44,344 nucleotides of DNA. It comes from a virus. Shown piece after piece: positions 23,552 to 30,107 of the stretch (the stretch's first letter is position 1; every line of letters begins with the position of its first letter). The notes beneath the pieces were generated by a model. It ran no database searches. It saw only the letters and a list, made by a program, of their open reading frames with translations, and was not told where the DNA came from. A program made the position numbers and the translations under genes. The DNA lies in IMG/VR virus record IMGVR_UViG_3300021420_000065, positions 1 through 44,344 of that record; one strand, 5' to 3'.

Positions 23552-24051
23552 TTCGCACGCCCCTTCAGGTCTCTACGGTTGTGTCGCTGCTCAAGTGCCG
23601 TAGCCCAGCGGCAATTGCCAGGTTCGTAGTTGCCATCTGAGTTAATCCTGTCCAGACTCTTACCTTCTGGCCTTTGGCCCATGTCAGCGAGGAAGTTTCT
23701 GAAATCGCGCCAACGCTCGCAGACGGTGATTCCTAAACCGCCATAGCGGGAGTAGTGAACAAAGTTGGGGTTAAAGCAACGACGCATCATTGCCATCCAC
23801 GACCTGTACTCACGCGACTGCTTGCCGTCTCTAAGGTGTCCGTGTATGAAGGTCGTGGGAGCCTTTGATTCCCTTAGCAAGCAACCGCAGCTTTTCACTG
23901 CTCCACTGCGCAGGTCGTAACCCCGTATCGACTTCTCGTTACCGCAATCGCATTTACAGAGCCACACGGCCTGCCCGCCATTATCCTGACCGTCTCGTCG
24001 TACGACTGTAAGTCTTCCGAAATGCTGACCATGCATCTGCTTAACTTGCAT
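23548..24051 (-). CDS. HNH-like / homing-endonuclease-type DNA-binding protein
   Basis: 167 residues. FGRLTVVRRDG, CKCDCGNEKSIRGYDLRSGA and SCGCLL form the N-terminal zinc-binding part seen in phage AP2/HNH-type proteins. EYRSWMAMMRRCFNPNFVHY, YGGLGITVCERW and MGQRPEGKSLDRINSDGNY then NCRWAT are the typical C-terminal half. Such proteins are often mobile or DNA-nicking enzymes. It directly follows a second HNH gene. The start at 24051 overlaps the upstream gene by 11 bases. An ATG at 24036 is possible. Confidence 0.7.
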   Translation of the reverse strand: MQVKQMHGQHFGRLTVVRRDGQDNGGQAVWLCKCDCGNEKSIRGYDLRSGAVKSCGCLLRESKAPTTFIHGHLRDGKQSREYRSWMAMMRRCFNPNFVHYSRYGGLGITVCERWRDFRNFLADMGQRPEGKSLDRINSDGNYEPGNCRWATALEQRHNRRDLKGRAK

Positions 24052-24388
24052 TCGCTACCCTTACCCATTTCAGTCTTACTTGCGAGTGCAACCTCGCGTG
24101 GCAAAAGCGGCAAAGTGTAACTAGATTGCTCGCGGAATCATCCCCACGCTTACCTCTTGGGATTACGTGGTGCAAATGGGCTGTACTCCAACTCACTGGC
24201 CGATTGCACCTTTCGCCTTCTACTTCGCCCGTGCAGTGGTAGCCGTCGCGCCCAAAGACTTGCCGGCGCAACTGCTCAATGTCGTACCCGAACAGGAATC
24301 GTTTGCCATCCGTGCGCACATAGCTGCGCGGGTCCGTGAAGCCAGCCGCTTCGGTTGCTGCAAGGTCCTTGTGGCCTCCGCCGCGCAT
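24041..24388 (-). CDS. HNH endonuclease
   Basis: 115 residues from ATG 24388 (TGATG with the upstream stop). A frame to 24421 starts with TTG and is less likely. DIEQLRRQVFGRDGYHC, then LHHVIPRGKRGDDSASNLVT and LCRFCHARLHSQ give the HNH core with the HH, N and H residues and the CxxC zinc pair. It cuts or nicks DNA. Phage HNH proteins support packaging or act as mobile elements. Its position far from terminase argues for the second. Confidence 0.8.
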   Translation of the reverse strand: MRGGGHKDLAATEAAGFTDPRSYVRTDGKRFLFGYDIEQLRRQVFGRDGYHCTGEVEGERCNRPVSWSTAHLHHVIPRGKRGDDSASNLVTLCRFCHARLHSQVRLKWVRVANAS

Positions 24389-24618
24389 CAGTCGGTGTCC
24401 ACTTGGCAAAGCGTTACCCAAGGTTCTCGTGGATAATCCTTAACGATGAAAGTAGGGCAACCACAGATAGCCTGAGATTTTTGGTAGGGGCTGATCATTA
24501 TCAGGGTTCCAGTAAGTTTTATTGCGAGCTCCAGCTTCGCCGATGGGTGATTACGCGCCCGCTCACACCACCTGTCGGGATGCGTAAGACGTGCTGGCTG
24601 CCACTGCAACTCGCTCAC
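24388..24618 (-). CDS. Small hypothetical protein
   Basis: 76 residues from GTG 24618, which overlaps the upstream TGA (GTGA). The frame stays open to an ATG at 24660. SELQWQPARLTHPDRWCERA and ICGCPTFIVKDYPREPW show two Cys pairs but no known motif. Sits between two nucleic-acid-related genes. Confidence 0.45.
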   Translation of the reverse strand: MSELQWQPARLTHPDRWCERARNHPSAKLELAIKLTGTLIMISPYQKSQAICGCPTFIVKDYPREPWVTLCQVDTD

Positions 24619-24896
24619 AGCTCCCCTTCGTTCTGGCATGGCGTTTCCAGCCTCAAGCACGCCATCTCCAGTCCAATCTCAGAGCCGAATTTCTTCTTCA
24701 GGTGCGTGATTACGTTGATTGCCCGATTAGCCAAAGACTCAGGCCACACCTGAAAGCTCAGTCGCTTGCCACGCTCCTTGCGCACTTGGCGCTCCCGATG
24801 CGGGGACCAGATCAGTATGCCCTCGCGCAATTGCTCGGCTGAGAAGGATTTGACCAACTCGATGGCCTCTTCACGTGAATGGATGGAGACGGCCAT
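24615..24896 (-). CDS. Small hypothetical protein
   Basis: 93 residues. A helical N-terminus (REEAIELVKSFSAEQLREGI), then a basic stretch (HRERQVRKERGKRL) and a second helix (ANRAINVITHLKKKFGSEIG). No family recognised. Its start lies next to the stop of the basic zinc protein. Confidence 0.5.
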   Translation of the reverse strand: MAVSIHSREEAIELVKSFSAEQLREGILIWSPHRERQVRKERGKRLSFQVWPESLANRAINVITHLKKKFGSEIGLEMACLRLETPCQNEGEL

Positions 24897-25262
24897 CTAG
24901 CAGTTCCCACACCAAAGTACTTTGACCTTTTGCCACTTGCCGTTCACTAGCGCCAAACGCTCGATGGTTTTCATCCTTCGGCCCTTGCGATAAGTTCGGC
25001 AGCTAAAACAGCGCCGCTTGTTGTGCCACCGTTCGCGGAAGTACAGCAGGTGCTTCTCTCTGTTTTGGGCAATCCAGTTCCGCTTGTAGCGCGCAAACCG
25101 TTGCCTTCCAGTTGTCTTGCGATAGAGCCTAATCCTCTCGCGGTCGCGTTCTGCAAACTCTGGATCACGCCTTTTCTTTTCCCTTACCCAAGCCGCCTTG
25201 TATGCTCGTGTTTGTGGTTTCCCAAACCCCAACTCTTGTAGCGAGCCCCAGGGAGCTCTCAT
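24897..25262 (-). CDS. Very basic zinc-finger protein, nuclease- or DNA-binding-like
   Basis: 121 residues from ATG 25262 (ATGA with the upstream stop). Arg/Lys/Tyr-rich: YKAAWVREKKRRDPEFAERD, RIRLYRKTTGRQRFARYKRN. Then RCFSCRTYRKGRR and a final WCGNC give two CxxC pairs. This resembles phage proteins related to recombination endonuclease VII or HNH-linked zinc proteins, but no catalytic set is certain. Confidence 0.5.
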   Translation of the reverse strand: MRAPWGSLQELGFGKPQTRAYKAAWVREKKRRDPEFAERDRERIRLYRKTTGRQRFARYKRNWIAQNREKHLLYFRERWHNKRRCFSCRTYRKGRRMKTIERLALVNGKWQKVKVLWCGNC

Positions 25263-25717
25263 TTCCGAAGCCACTCTTCCAACTTGGCCCGCGCTTCCCC
25301 TTGCACACATTCACACAAGACCGCCTTGCGGAAGCTGCCATAGTTCGCGTCTTTCTGTTGAGTGATGCGCCAGCCGGTTCCACTGCAATCCAGGCATTTG
25401 CGCGTATCGGAGTTAGTGCTTAGCGCTGCCACCGTGGGCGCTTTTCTTCTGACCTCGCCGGCGCACGGCGGGTAATCGCCAGTAATGTCCTCAATCGAGG
25501 CATCCACCGCAGCCTCAATCTGCGCCAGCGTCAAACTGCGCAATCCGGTCGCATAGGCCAGCAACTCATCAACACTTGGCTTTCTCCCCCATGCGCCGAA
25601 TAGCTTCTGCACGAGTAGCGTCAGCCTCTCGTTGTCCTCTGGGGATCGCGGCACCGTTACCTCCGTTTCCGTTTTCTTGCGGCTCCCAAAATCCTTTCCA
25701 GCCGTAGGTAATTGCAT
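25259..25717 (-). CDS. Putative replication accessory protein (helicase-loader-like N-terminus plus zinc motif)
   Basis: 152 residues, overlapping the replication protein upstream by 149 bases in another frame. The overlap is probably real because NERLTLLVQKLFGAWGRKPS, LRSLTLAQIEAAVDASIEDI and YPPCAGEVRR look like a domain found in phage replication accessory proteins. A DnaJ-type zinc stretch follows: CLDCSGTGWRI then VLCECVQGEARAKL. GTG codons at residues 20 and 22 could also start it. It probably works with the O-like protein. Confidence 0.5.
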   Translation of the reverse strand: MQLPTAGKDFGSRKKTETEVTVPRSPEDNERLTLLVQKLFGAWGRKPSVDELLAYATGLRSLTLAQIEAAVDASIEDITGDYPPCAGEVRRKAPTVAALSTNSDTRKCLDCSGTGWRITQQKDANYGSFRKAVLCECVQGEARAKLEEWLRK

Positions 25718-26354
25718 TTATGAGAATGATTTGCGGGTCGTAGCCCTTTAGCCTGAAGTCATCCAATTTGCTGATTAAACGCTTCAGGGCCAATGGCGTG
25801 TTGGGCGCTCTCAGTTTCGGGCGCACCTTTTTGGTGTATTCCTCCCAAGCTTCGAGAGGCATCCAGTCAGGAATTACAACCTCACTGGTATTTTCTAAAT
25901 CTTTACTTCTTAAAGAATTAGGAGTTAATACAAATACGCTTTCTGGTGTTACAGTAACGGGCTGCGTAACGTTACGATGGTTGTTCCGATATCGTTGCTG
26001 ACGTTCACAATTTGCAATGCGGCTCTGTTCAGCTAAGCGAACAGGATCGGCCCATTCACTTGCGAATCGCACCATCTCGGGGTCAAAGATGCATTCATGC
26101 TTGTCGGTGTGAATGATTCCAGCTTCGGATAGCTCAGCCAGTCCAAGCTCATAAGTAGAGAGATCGAGTCCGCATCCACGTGCGGCAAGCTCACTCCGTA
26201 GCGGAGAGCCGTCTTGGGAACAGAGGTAGCCGTACCTTCCTGATTCACACATAAGCATCTTCATCCGTAACCATTGGTTCTGTACTTCTGGCCGACACAA
26301 CGCCACTTTTCCCCACTTACCCGGAAAGATTGGAACGAAGTCTGGGCGTGTCAC
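25569..26354 (-). CDS. Phage replication protein (O/DnaT-like)
   Basis: 261 residues, GTG start overlapping the upstream stop. The N-terminal ~100 residues (MKMLMCESGRYGYLCSQDGS, STYELGLAELSEAGIIHTDK) look like a winged-helix domain. A linker with Thr/Val repeats follows, then IPDWMPLEAWEEYTKKVRPK, ALKRLISKLDDFRLKGYDPQ and ILINAITYGWKGFWEP, which match the C-terminal part of O/DnaT-type proteins. These recruit the host helicase to the phage origin. No phage helicase or polymerase is visible, so the host replisome would be used. Confidence 0.65.
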   Translation of the reverse strand: MTRPDFVPIFPGKWGKVALCRPEVQNQWLRMKMLMCESGRYGYLCSQDGSPLRSELAARGCGLDLSTYELGLAELSEAGIIHTDKHECIFDPEMVRFASEWADPVRLAEQSRIANCERQQRYRNNHRNVTQPVTVTPESVFVLTPNSLRSKDLENTSEVVIPDWMPLEAWEEYTKKVRPKLRAPNTPLALKRLISKLDDFRLKGYDPQIILINAITYGWKGFWEPQENGNGGNGAAIPRGQREADATRAEAIRRMGEKAKC

Positions 26355-26617
26355 CCTTGGGCTATCTCCCCTACCTCGGCCATTACTTCACTTCTCAATC
26401 GTTTGTTACGCGAAACACCATCACTTCTCGCGGCATCGTGACTTGCCGTTCGCCCACATAAGGGGCACCGCTTACCGATGATCCTTGACCGCTTGCCTTG
26501 CATCTTCTCTTTAAGATCGGCCCTTTTGCAGTCAGCTGAGTAGAACCGGCGCTTATAGTCAATAGCTCCATTGGGCTTGACTAAGCTCCTTCCGCAGCCG
26601 CAGCTACATACCCTCAT
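26351..26617 (-). CDS. Zinc-finger protein
   Basis: 88 residues from ATG 26617, which overlaps the RNA-ligase stop (TGATG). CSCGCGRSLVKPNG, then KRRFYSADCKRADLKEKMQG, and CPLCGRTASH give Cys/His ligands for two zinc sites. FYSADCKRA resembles the short CRISPR-unrelated zinc motif common in phage HNH-adjacent proteins. It overlaps the replication gene by GTGA. Confidence 0.5.
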   Translation of the reverse strand: MRVCSCGCGRSLVKPNGAIDYKRRFYSADCKRADLKEKMQGKRSRIIGKRCPLCGRTASHDAARSDGVSRNKRLRSEVMAEVGEIAQG

Positions 26618-27237
26618 CAAAAGTCCTTCGTCTTAAGTTTCACGATCAGGCGAGCACCTTTCTTGTCGAAGAGCGGCTCCGCAGTTCGGCCTACTAGTCC
26701 TTCCGCTTTTGCCTTGCCTCCATTCAAGCGAGAGGAGAATCCAGCGCGCACCACATCCGTAGCCTCTTCTAAGGTCATTTCGCCGATGTAGGGAACTACG
26801 TCGAGATGTAATTTGGCTGCGATGTCACAGGTGTTTTCCCAATTCATCCACCATTTGCCGTCTACGAGCACATCAAAGACGATGAATCTCTTCGTGGGCG
26901 AATAATCTCCACCCTTCTGGATTCCGGCTCCATACCCCTCACCGTAAATGACTGCGCTTACCCCAGGGAAAATCGTTCGGACATTTTCTACGGGGATGTT
27001 CTCGTATAGATAGCGGACTAGATCGGCATGAATCTGGGCATTGTCACTCTTGCCGCCAAATGTCAGCTTGCCAGCGGAGTGGTCCCAAATGCATCGAATG
27101 TTGGTTCCGTCGATCTTCTCGGTCCAATGCCACGTCTTAATGAGGGTGTAAGTGCGATTCTTAAATATTCCCGGTTTGACCTTGAATGTTTCTAGGTCGC
27201 GCTCATACAACGTTTCAATCTTGTGATATTCGCTCAT
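26617..27237 (-). CDS. RNA ligase (Rnl2-like nucleotidyltransferase)
   Basis: 206 residues. WTEKIDGTNIRCIW near residue 38 is motif I with the nucleotidyl-Lys (KxDG). LTFGGKSDNAQ is motif Ia-like, AVIYGEGYGAGIQKG is motif III/IIIa, FIVFDVLVDG follows, AEGLVGRTAEP is motif IV (EGxV), and LIVKLKTKDF is motif V. It lacks the C-terminal domain of T4 Rnl2 (334 residues), like other short phage RNA ligases. It could repair tRNA or mRNA cut by host defences, which fits a phage that also encodes a tRNA. Confidence 0.85.
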   Translation of the reverse strand: MSEYHKIETLYERDLETFKVKPGIFKNRTYTLIKTWHWTEKIDGTNIRCIWDHSAGKLTFGGKSDNAQIHADLVRYLYENIPVENVRTIFPGVSAVIYGEGYGAGIQKGGDYSPTKRFIVFDVLVDGKWWMNWENTCDIAAKLHLDVVPYIGEMTLEEATDVVRAGFSSRLNGGKAKAEGLVGRTAEPLFDKKGARLIVKLKTKDF

Positions 27238-27250
27238 CCCTAATACCCCC

Positions 27251-27421
27251 TCACTGGCGTCGCAACCTTTCGAGCATGACGATTTCGCACTGCGCTATCG
27301 CTTCGGCCTCATTCAGCTTAACGTGTGGCGGTGCTACGCCGTTCCCGTCGCAATGGGGACAGCGCCCGTGCTTGGTCAGCTCCACGTGAATGCGGCAATT
27401 GAGACAGAACCAGTCCTTCAT
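27251..27421 (-). CDS. 56-residue zinc-ribbon microprotein
   Basis: ATG at 27421 overlaps the upstream TGA (ATGA). MKDWFCLNCRIHVELTKHG then CPHCDGNG gives two CxxC knuckles, followed by a helix (LNEAEAIAQCEIVMLERL). It reads like a rubredoxin-type ribbon with a helical tail. Function unknown. Confidence 0.55.
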   Translation of the reverse strand: MKDWFCLNCRIHVELTKHGRCPHCDGNGVAPPHVKLNEAEAIAQCEIVMLERLRRQ

Positions 27422-27654
27422 TTAGTCGCCCCACACTTCCCGGCACGGCACTCCTTCGACCAGTCCAAGCCACCATCACGCACGAATTGCACAGTCTTTA
27501 TCTCGACAACATGTCCTGGCCGCTTCAAAATGACCGCCATTTCGTGCGCGGTTTTGGCATACATCGGCTCGGCAACGGCGGCCCAGTAGTAATGCCCGCA
27601 TGGCCCCTTAGCCACAAAGCAGGCCGCTTCGCCTGACTTGTCTGATTCGCCCAT
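27418..27654 (-). CDS. Small hypothetical protein
   Basis: 78 residues. AACFVAKGPCGHYYWAAVAE followed by HEMAVILKRPGHVVEIKTVQ suggests a small alpha/beta fold with conserved-looking Cys and His. The ATG lies adjacent to the ERF stop. Not recognised. Confidence 0.5.
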   Translation of the reverse strand: MGESDKSGEAACFVAKGPCGHYYWAAVAEPMYAKTAHEMAVILKRPGHVVEIKTVQFVRDGGLDWSKECRAGKCGATK

Positions 27655-28982
27655 TACCGTAAGCCCTGCTGAAGGTCGGGCACGTTGTCGCTGAACGTGG
27701 TTTCCCCGATCTTGCGTATTCCGGTCACATTGATGAATGGGCTTTGCGTCTTTGGATTAATGCTGCCCTGCTGCACGATCAGGTCTGCTGGTTTACCGCT
27801 TCCGTCTGTCAGGTAGGGCCACAGGTGCTTATTGGGGCAGCTACATTCGATTTCGCCCCAAGTGAGCCAGAGGGCTTTCGGGCTGGCACGCAGAATAGTG
27901 ATCGTGGGAAAATGTTGGGGCTGCACGTCCGTAGAAATTGCAGCCCCTTCGGTCCGCCGCGACGAATCCTGAGCGTGACGGCGTAGGCTCTCCGTCTGCC
28001 TCAAGTCCTGCGATTTTGGAGTGCCTGTCTGTGTCCTAATCGCAGCTCCATCGTCTATGGCCCTTTCGACTAGGGCGGGACCCGAAACAGTCTGTTTGGC
28101 ATCCATCCCCGCGCTTACCACGATATCCGCGAGTATGTCGGCCTTGATCTTGAGCACGTACCAATACATTTCCGCTTCGTCGTAGTAGATGAACTCGGAT
28201 TTGAAGTGTGGATCGGTCTTTTCGAGCGTGGCTAACAGTTGCGCCATCCCCGTTCCACTTAGCCTCTGCCAGTCATGAGTGCGGGTTTTCCATTCACGGG
28301 AAATGGTTTCCGAATGGAATTGCACTATTTTGAGGGCTGCCCCTTTCCCCTCCAGGCTAGGAACAGCCCCCTCCGCTGCGGTTGCGGAACTCTTGGCCCC
28401 CATCTCGAATGCTTCTCGCGTTGAAGATACAAATTCCTTGGGATTAACGCGGCTACCAGCCTCGGCAATCTTGCGCTGCGCTACGGCCTGTGCGGCTTCT
28501 TTGCCATTCTGGAAGGCTTCTTTCCTTTCCTCCGGGCCGTCCTTCTCGGGATCATCGCCAGTCGGGATCAGGAACGCCTTCATTAGCAGGTACTTCTCGC
28601 TGCCAGTCATGGCCTTGTAGATGCCCTTGTCGCCCGAATCCTCTCCGCATCCCGGCACATCGCATTCAAATCGTTCGCCCGTTTCTCCGTCTACGAAGGT
28701 CCAGCGGATCATCACGTCGGTAAGGGCTGTCTGACGATCTCCATTCCTGCTGCTTACGGTGATGGGTTTGCGCTCTTGCTGGAGCACGCACGGGAACACA
28801 AAGACATTTCGCTTGTAGAGCTCGCCACGCAAGGCGGCTACCAGATCGGCTTCCGTGGCATAAGCGTAGTTGTGGAAGGCATTGCGACCGCTTTTCTCGA
28901 TCCACCCGATAGCTGCGCCAGCCGCGCAGAGCTTGGCTACCAAACCACGGGAAACGGGTTCTGCATGTTCAGGACCGCTCAT
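27654..28982 (-). CDS. erf: ERF-family single-strand annealing protein
   Basis: 442 residues from ATG 28982, because the ERF core begins soon after and the upstream extension overlaps a well supported gene. SGRNAFHNYAYATEADLVAA near residue 28, the DVMIRWTFVD strand region, and GDKGIYKAMTGSEKYLLMKA followed by LIPTGDDPEKDGPE near residues 110-150 are classic ERF motifs. The rest (~280 residues) is an extension with CSCPNKHLWPYL and a putative beta domain that looks independent of the annealing core. ERF anneals homologous single strands and here may circularise or recombine the genome. Confidence 0.8.
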   Translation of the reverse strand: MSGPEHAEPVSRGLVAKLCAAGAAIGWIEKSGRNAFHNYAYATEADLVAALRGELYKRNVFVFPCVLQQERKPITVSSRNGDRQTALTDVMIRWTFVDGETGERFECDVPGCGEDSGDKGIYKAMTGSEKYLLMKAFLIPTGDDPEKDGPEERKEAFQNGKEAAQAVAQRKIAEAGSRVNPKEFVSSTREAFEMGAKSSATAAEGAVPSLEGKGAALKIVQFHSETISREWKTRTHDWQRLSGTGMAQLLATLEKTDPHFKSEFIYYDEAEMYWYVLKIKADILADIVVSAGMDAKQTVSGPALVERAIDDGAAIRTQTGTPKSQDLRQTESLRRHAQDSSRRTEGAAISTDVQPQHFPTITILRASPKALWLTWGEIECSCPNKHLWPYLTDGSGKPADLIVQQGSINPKTQSPFINVTGIRKIGETTFSDNVPDLQQGLR

Positions 28983-29271
28983 CGTCGCCTCCGTGCTGTT
29001 GCTCCCACTCCTGGGCCTGCGTGTGTATGTCGCAGCCCTCGTCCTCCTCCAGTCCGTCAAATAGGCTGTCAATGGCTTCTTGCTCAGTGGCACCCGTCCC
29101 TTGCGGTGAGGACGACGTGTAGCGCCCTCTTTCGTAGTCGTAATCGGCATCGTAGGTATTCGCGTCGATGGCGCTCCAATCGAAGGCCCGAGTCGGAATC
29201 GGCGGATAGACGTACGCGGTCGATAAGACGATTTCTTCGCGTGTCGCTAGAAGGCTTACTCTGCGCTCCAT
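28969..29271 (-). CDS. Conserved phage hypothetical protein
   Basis: 100 residues from ATG 29271, chosen because AAAGGTGG lies 8 bases upstream. TAYVYPPIPTRAFDWSAIDA and GTGATEQEAIDSLFD are a pattern I know from many small phage proteins of unknown role. The C-terminus is acidic and His/Gln-rich (EDEGCDIHTQAQEWEQ). A related fragment lies just upstream. Confidence 0.6.
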   Translation of the reverse strand: MERRVSLLATREEIVLSTAYVYPPIPTRAFDWSAIDANTYDADYDYERGRYTSSSPQGTGATEQEAIDSLFDGLEEDEGCDIHTQAQEWEQQHGGDDERS

Positions 29272-29287
29272 CGCTGCCACCTTTCTC

Positions 29288-29304
29288 AGTCCAACTGTTG
29301 GACT
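29288..29304. promoter_or_regulatory. 17-base palindrome, copy 2 of TCCAACTGTTGGA
   Basis: AGTCCAAC-T-GTTGGACT is a perfect 8+1+8 palindrome in the gap upstream of the 100-residue protein. Its core is identical to 22622-22634. It could be an operator or a short RNA hairpin upstream of the ERF operon segment. Confidence 0.4.
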
Positions 29305-29371
29305 AATCTCGCTCTTGGGCCTGTATGTGTTCGTCGCAGCCGGCGCCTTCATCCTCAGCGAGATATTCCAC
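29303..29371 (-). pseudogene. Truncated paralogue fragment of the 100-residue protein
   Basis: The reading frame ending at 29303 encodes EYLAEDEGAGCDEHIQAQER, similar to the C-terminus EEDEGCDIHTQAQEWE of the gene just downstream, and the DNA is visibly alike. No good start exists between it and the tRNA. Probably a leftover of a partial duplication. Confidence 0.4.
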
Positions 29372-29466
29372 GCTCTTGTCGGCGGCGTCGCATACCCGCG
29401 TGTTCCTTAGAGAGCCGTTGTTGTTGGTAGCGGCTGCGGATGTGGGTGAAACCGCTCGCTGAAGGT

Positions 29467-29542
29467 TGGGGCTGGCGGCGGGATTCGAACCCGCTTCCTG
29501 TGGGTTAGAACTCCACTGCTCATCCAGTTGAGCTACGCCAGC
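29467..29542 (-). tRNA. tRNA-Arg(TCT)
   Basis: Cloverleaf drawn by hand: acceptor GCTGGCG/CGCCAGC (7 bp), D-arm GCTC/GAGC, anticodon loop GTTCTAA with TCT at positions 34-36, T-arm GCGGG-TTCGAAT-CCCGC. The anticodon stem has one A-C mismatch next to the loop. After the discriminator C the bases CCA are encoded. It decodes AGA. Phage tRNAs supply rare codons or replace host tRNAs cut during defence. Confidence 0.9.
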
Positions 29543-29601
29543 AAGATCGAAGATTCGTAGTTCGCTATCGCTGAATAAGTCTGCCGCTGTGAGGTTGCGC
29601 A

Positions 29602-29973
29602 TCAGCGTCCCTCCGCCCTTACCAGCTTGAGAGCGGCTTCGGCCTGTTTCGTGCCAAGGTATTGCCATCGAATATCCCCGGCTTGCCGCAATTCTTCACG
29701 AGCGAGTTCAGCGCGAAGCATCAGTTCGGAGAGCGCTTCTACCAGCGCGTCATGCGCGTTTACGGCTCGCACAATCAGTTCGGCATTAGCGGCGTCCACG
29801 CCTGTTTGACGGACACCGTAGGTCGATACCTCGCATATCGGAAAGCTTCGCCCTGGGCTATAGATGTATCTGCCCTCGCGTCTCCACGGTTGCTTCAAGG
29901 GCTTAGTTGGCGTAACGTGGGGCACTGCCAACTTCTGATCTTGGCTATCCTGTTTGAGAGAAGTGTTTTCCAT
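29602..29973 (-). CDS. Conserved phage hypothetical protein
   Basis: 123 residues from ATG 29973 (TGATG with the upstream stop). ANAELIVRAVNAHDALVEAL is a helix common in small phage proteins of unknown function. A second helix (LMLRAELAREELRQAG) and a polar N-terminus complete it. Directly upstream of the tRNA gene. Confidence 0.55.
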   Translation of the reverse strand: MENTSLKQDSQDQKLAVPHVTPTKPLKQPWRREGRYIYSPGRSFPICEVSTYGVRQTGVDAANAELIVRAVNAHDALVEALSELMLRAELAREELRQAGDIRWQYLGTKQAEAALKLVRAEGR

Positions 29974-30107
29974 CACAATATCCCCTTCAGGTAAGTGAGG
30001 CCCCTCGCTACTGCAAAGATCAGCCCCAGATCGAATAAAAGCGTTCCAACCAAAACCAGGGTGAGCGTCCAGTTAAAGCGTTTGACCTCTAGCTCGACGG
30101 GGATCAT
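29973..30107 (-). CDS. 44-residue single-pass membrane microprotein
   Basis: ATG at 30107 overlaps the pentapeptide-protein stop (ATGA), and its TGA overlaps the next ATG. Short soluble start (MIPVELEVKRFNW), then a ~25-residue hydrophobic stretch from LTLVLVG through LIFAVA, then a basic end. The overlaps support translation. It may be an exclusion or membrane-signalling peptide. Confidence 0.5.
   Translation of the reverse strand: MIPVELEVKRFNWTLTLVLVGTLLFDLGLIFAVARGLTYLKGIL

Noticed and set aside
29303-29668. 121-residue minus-strand frame starting at 29668
   Set aside because: It reads straight through the tRNA-Arg gene, giving the familiar artefact GVAQLDEQWSSNPQEAGSNPA-like peptide.
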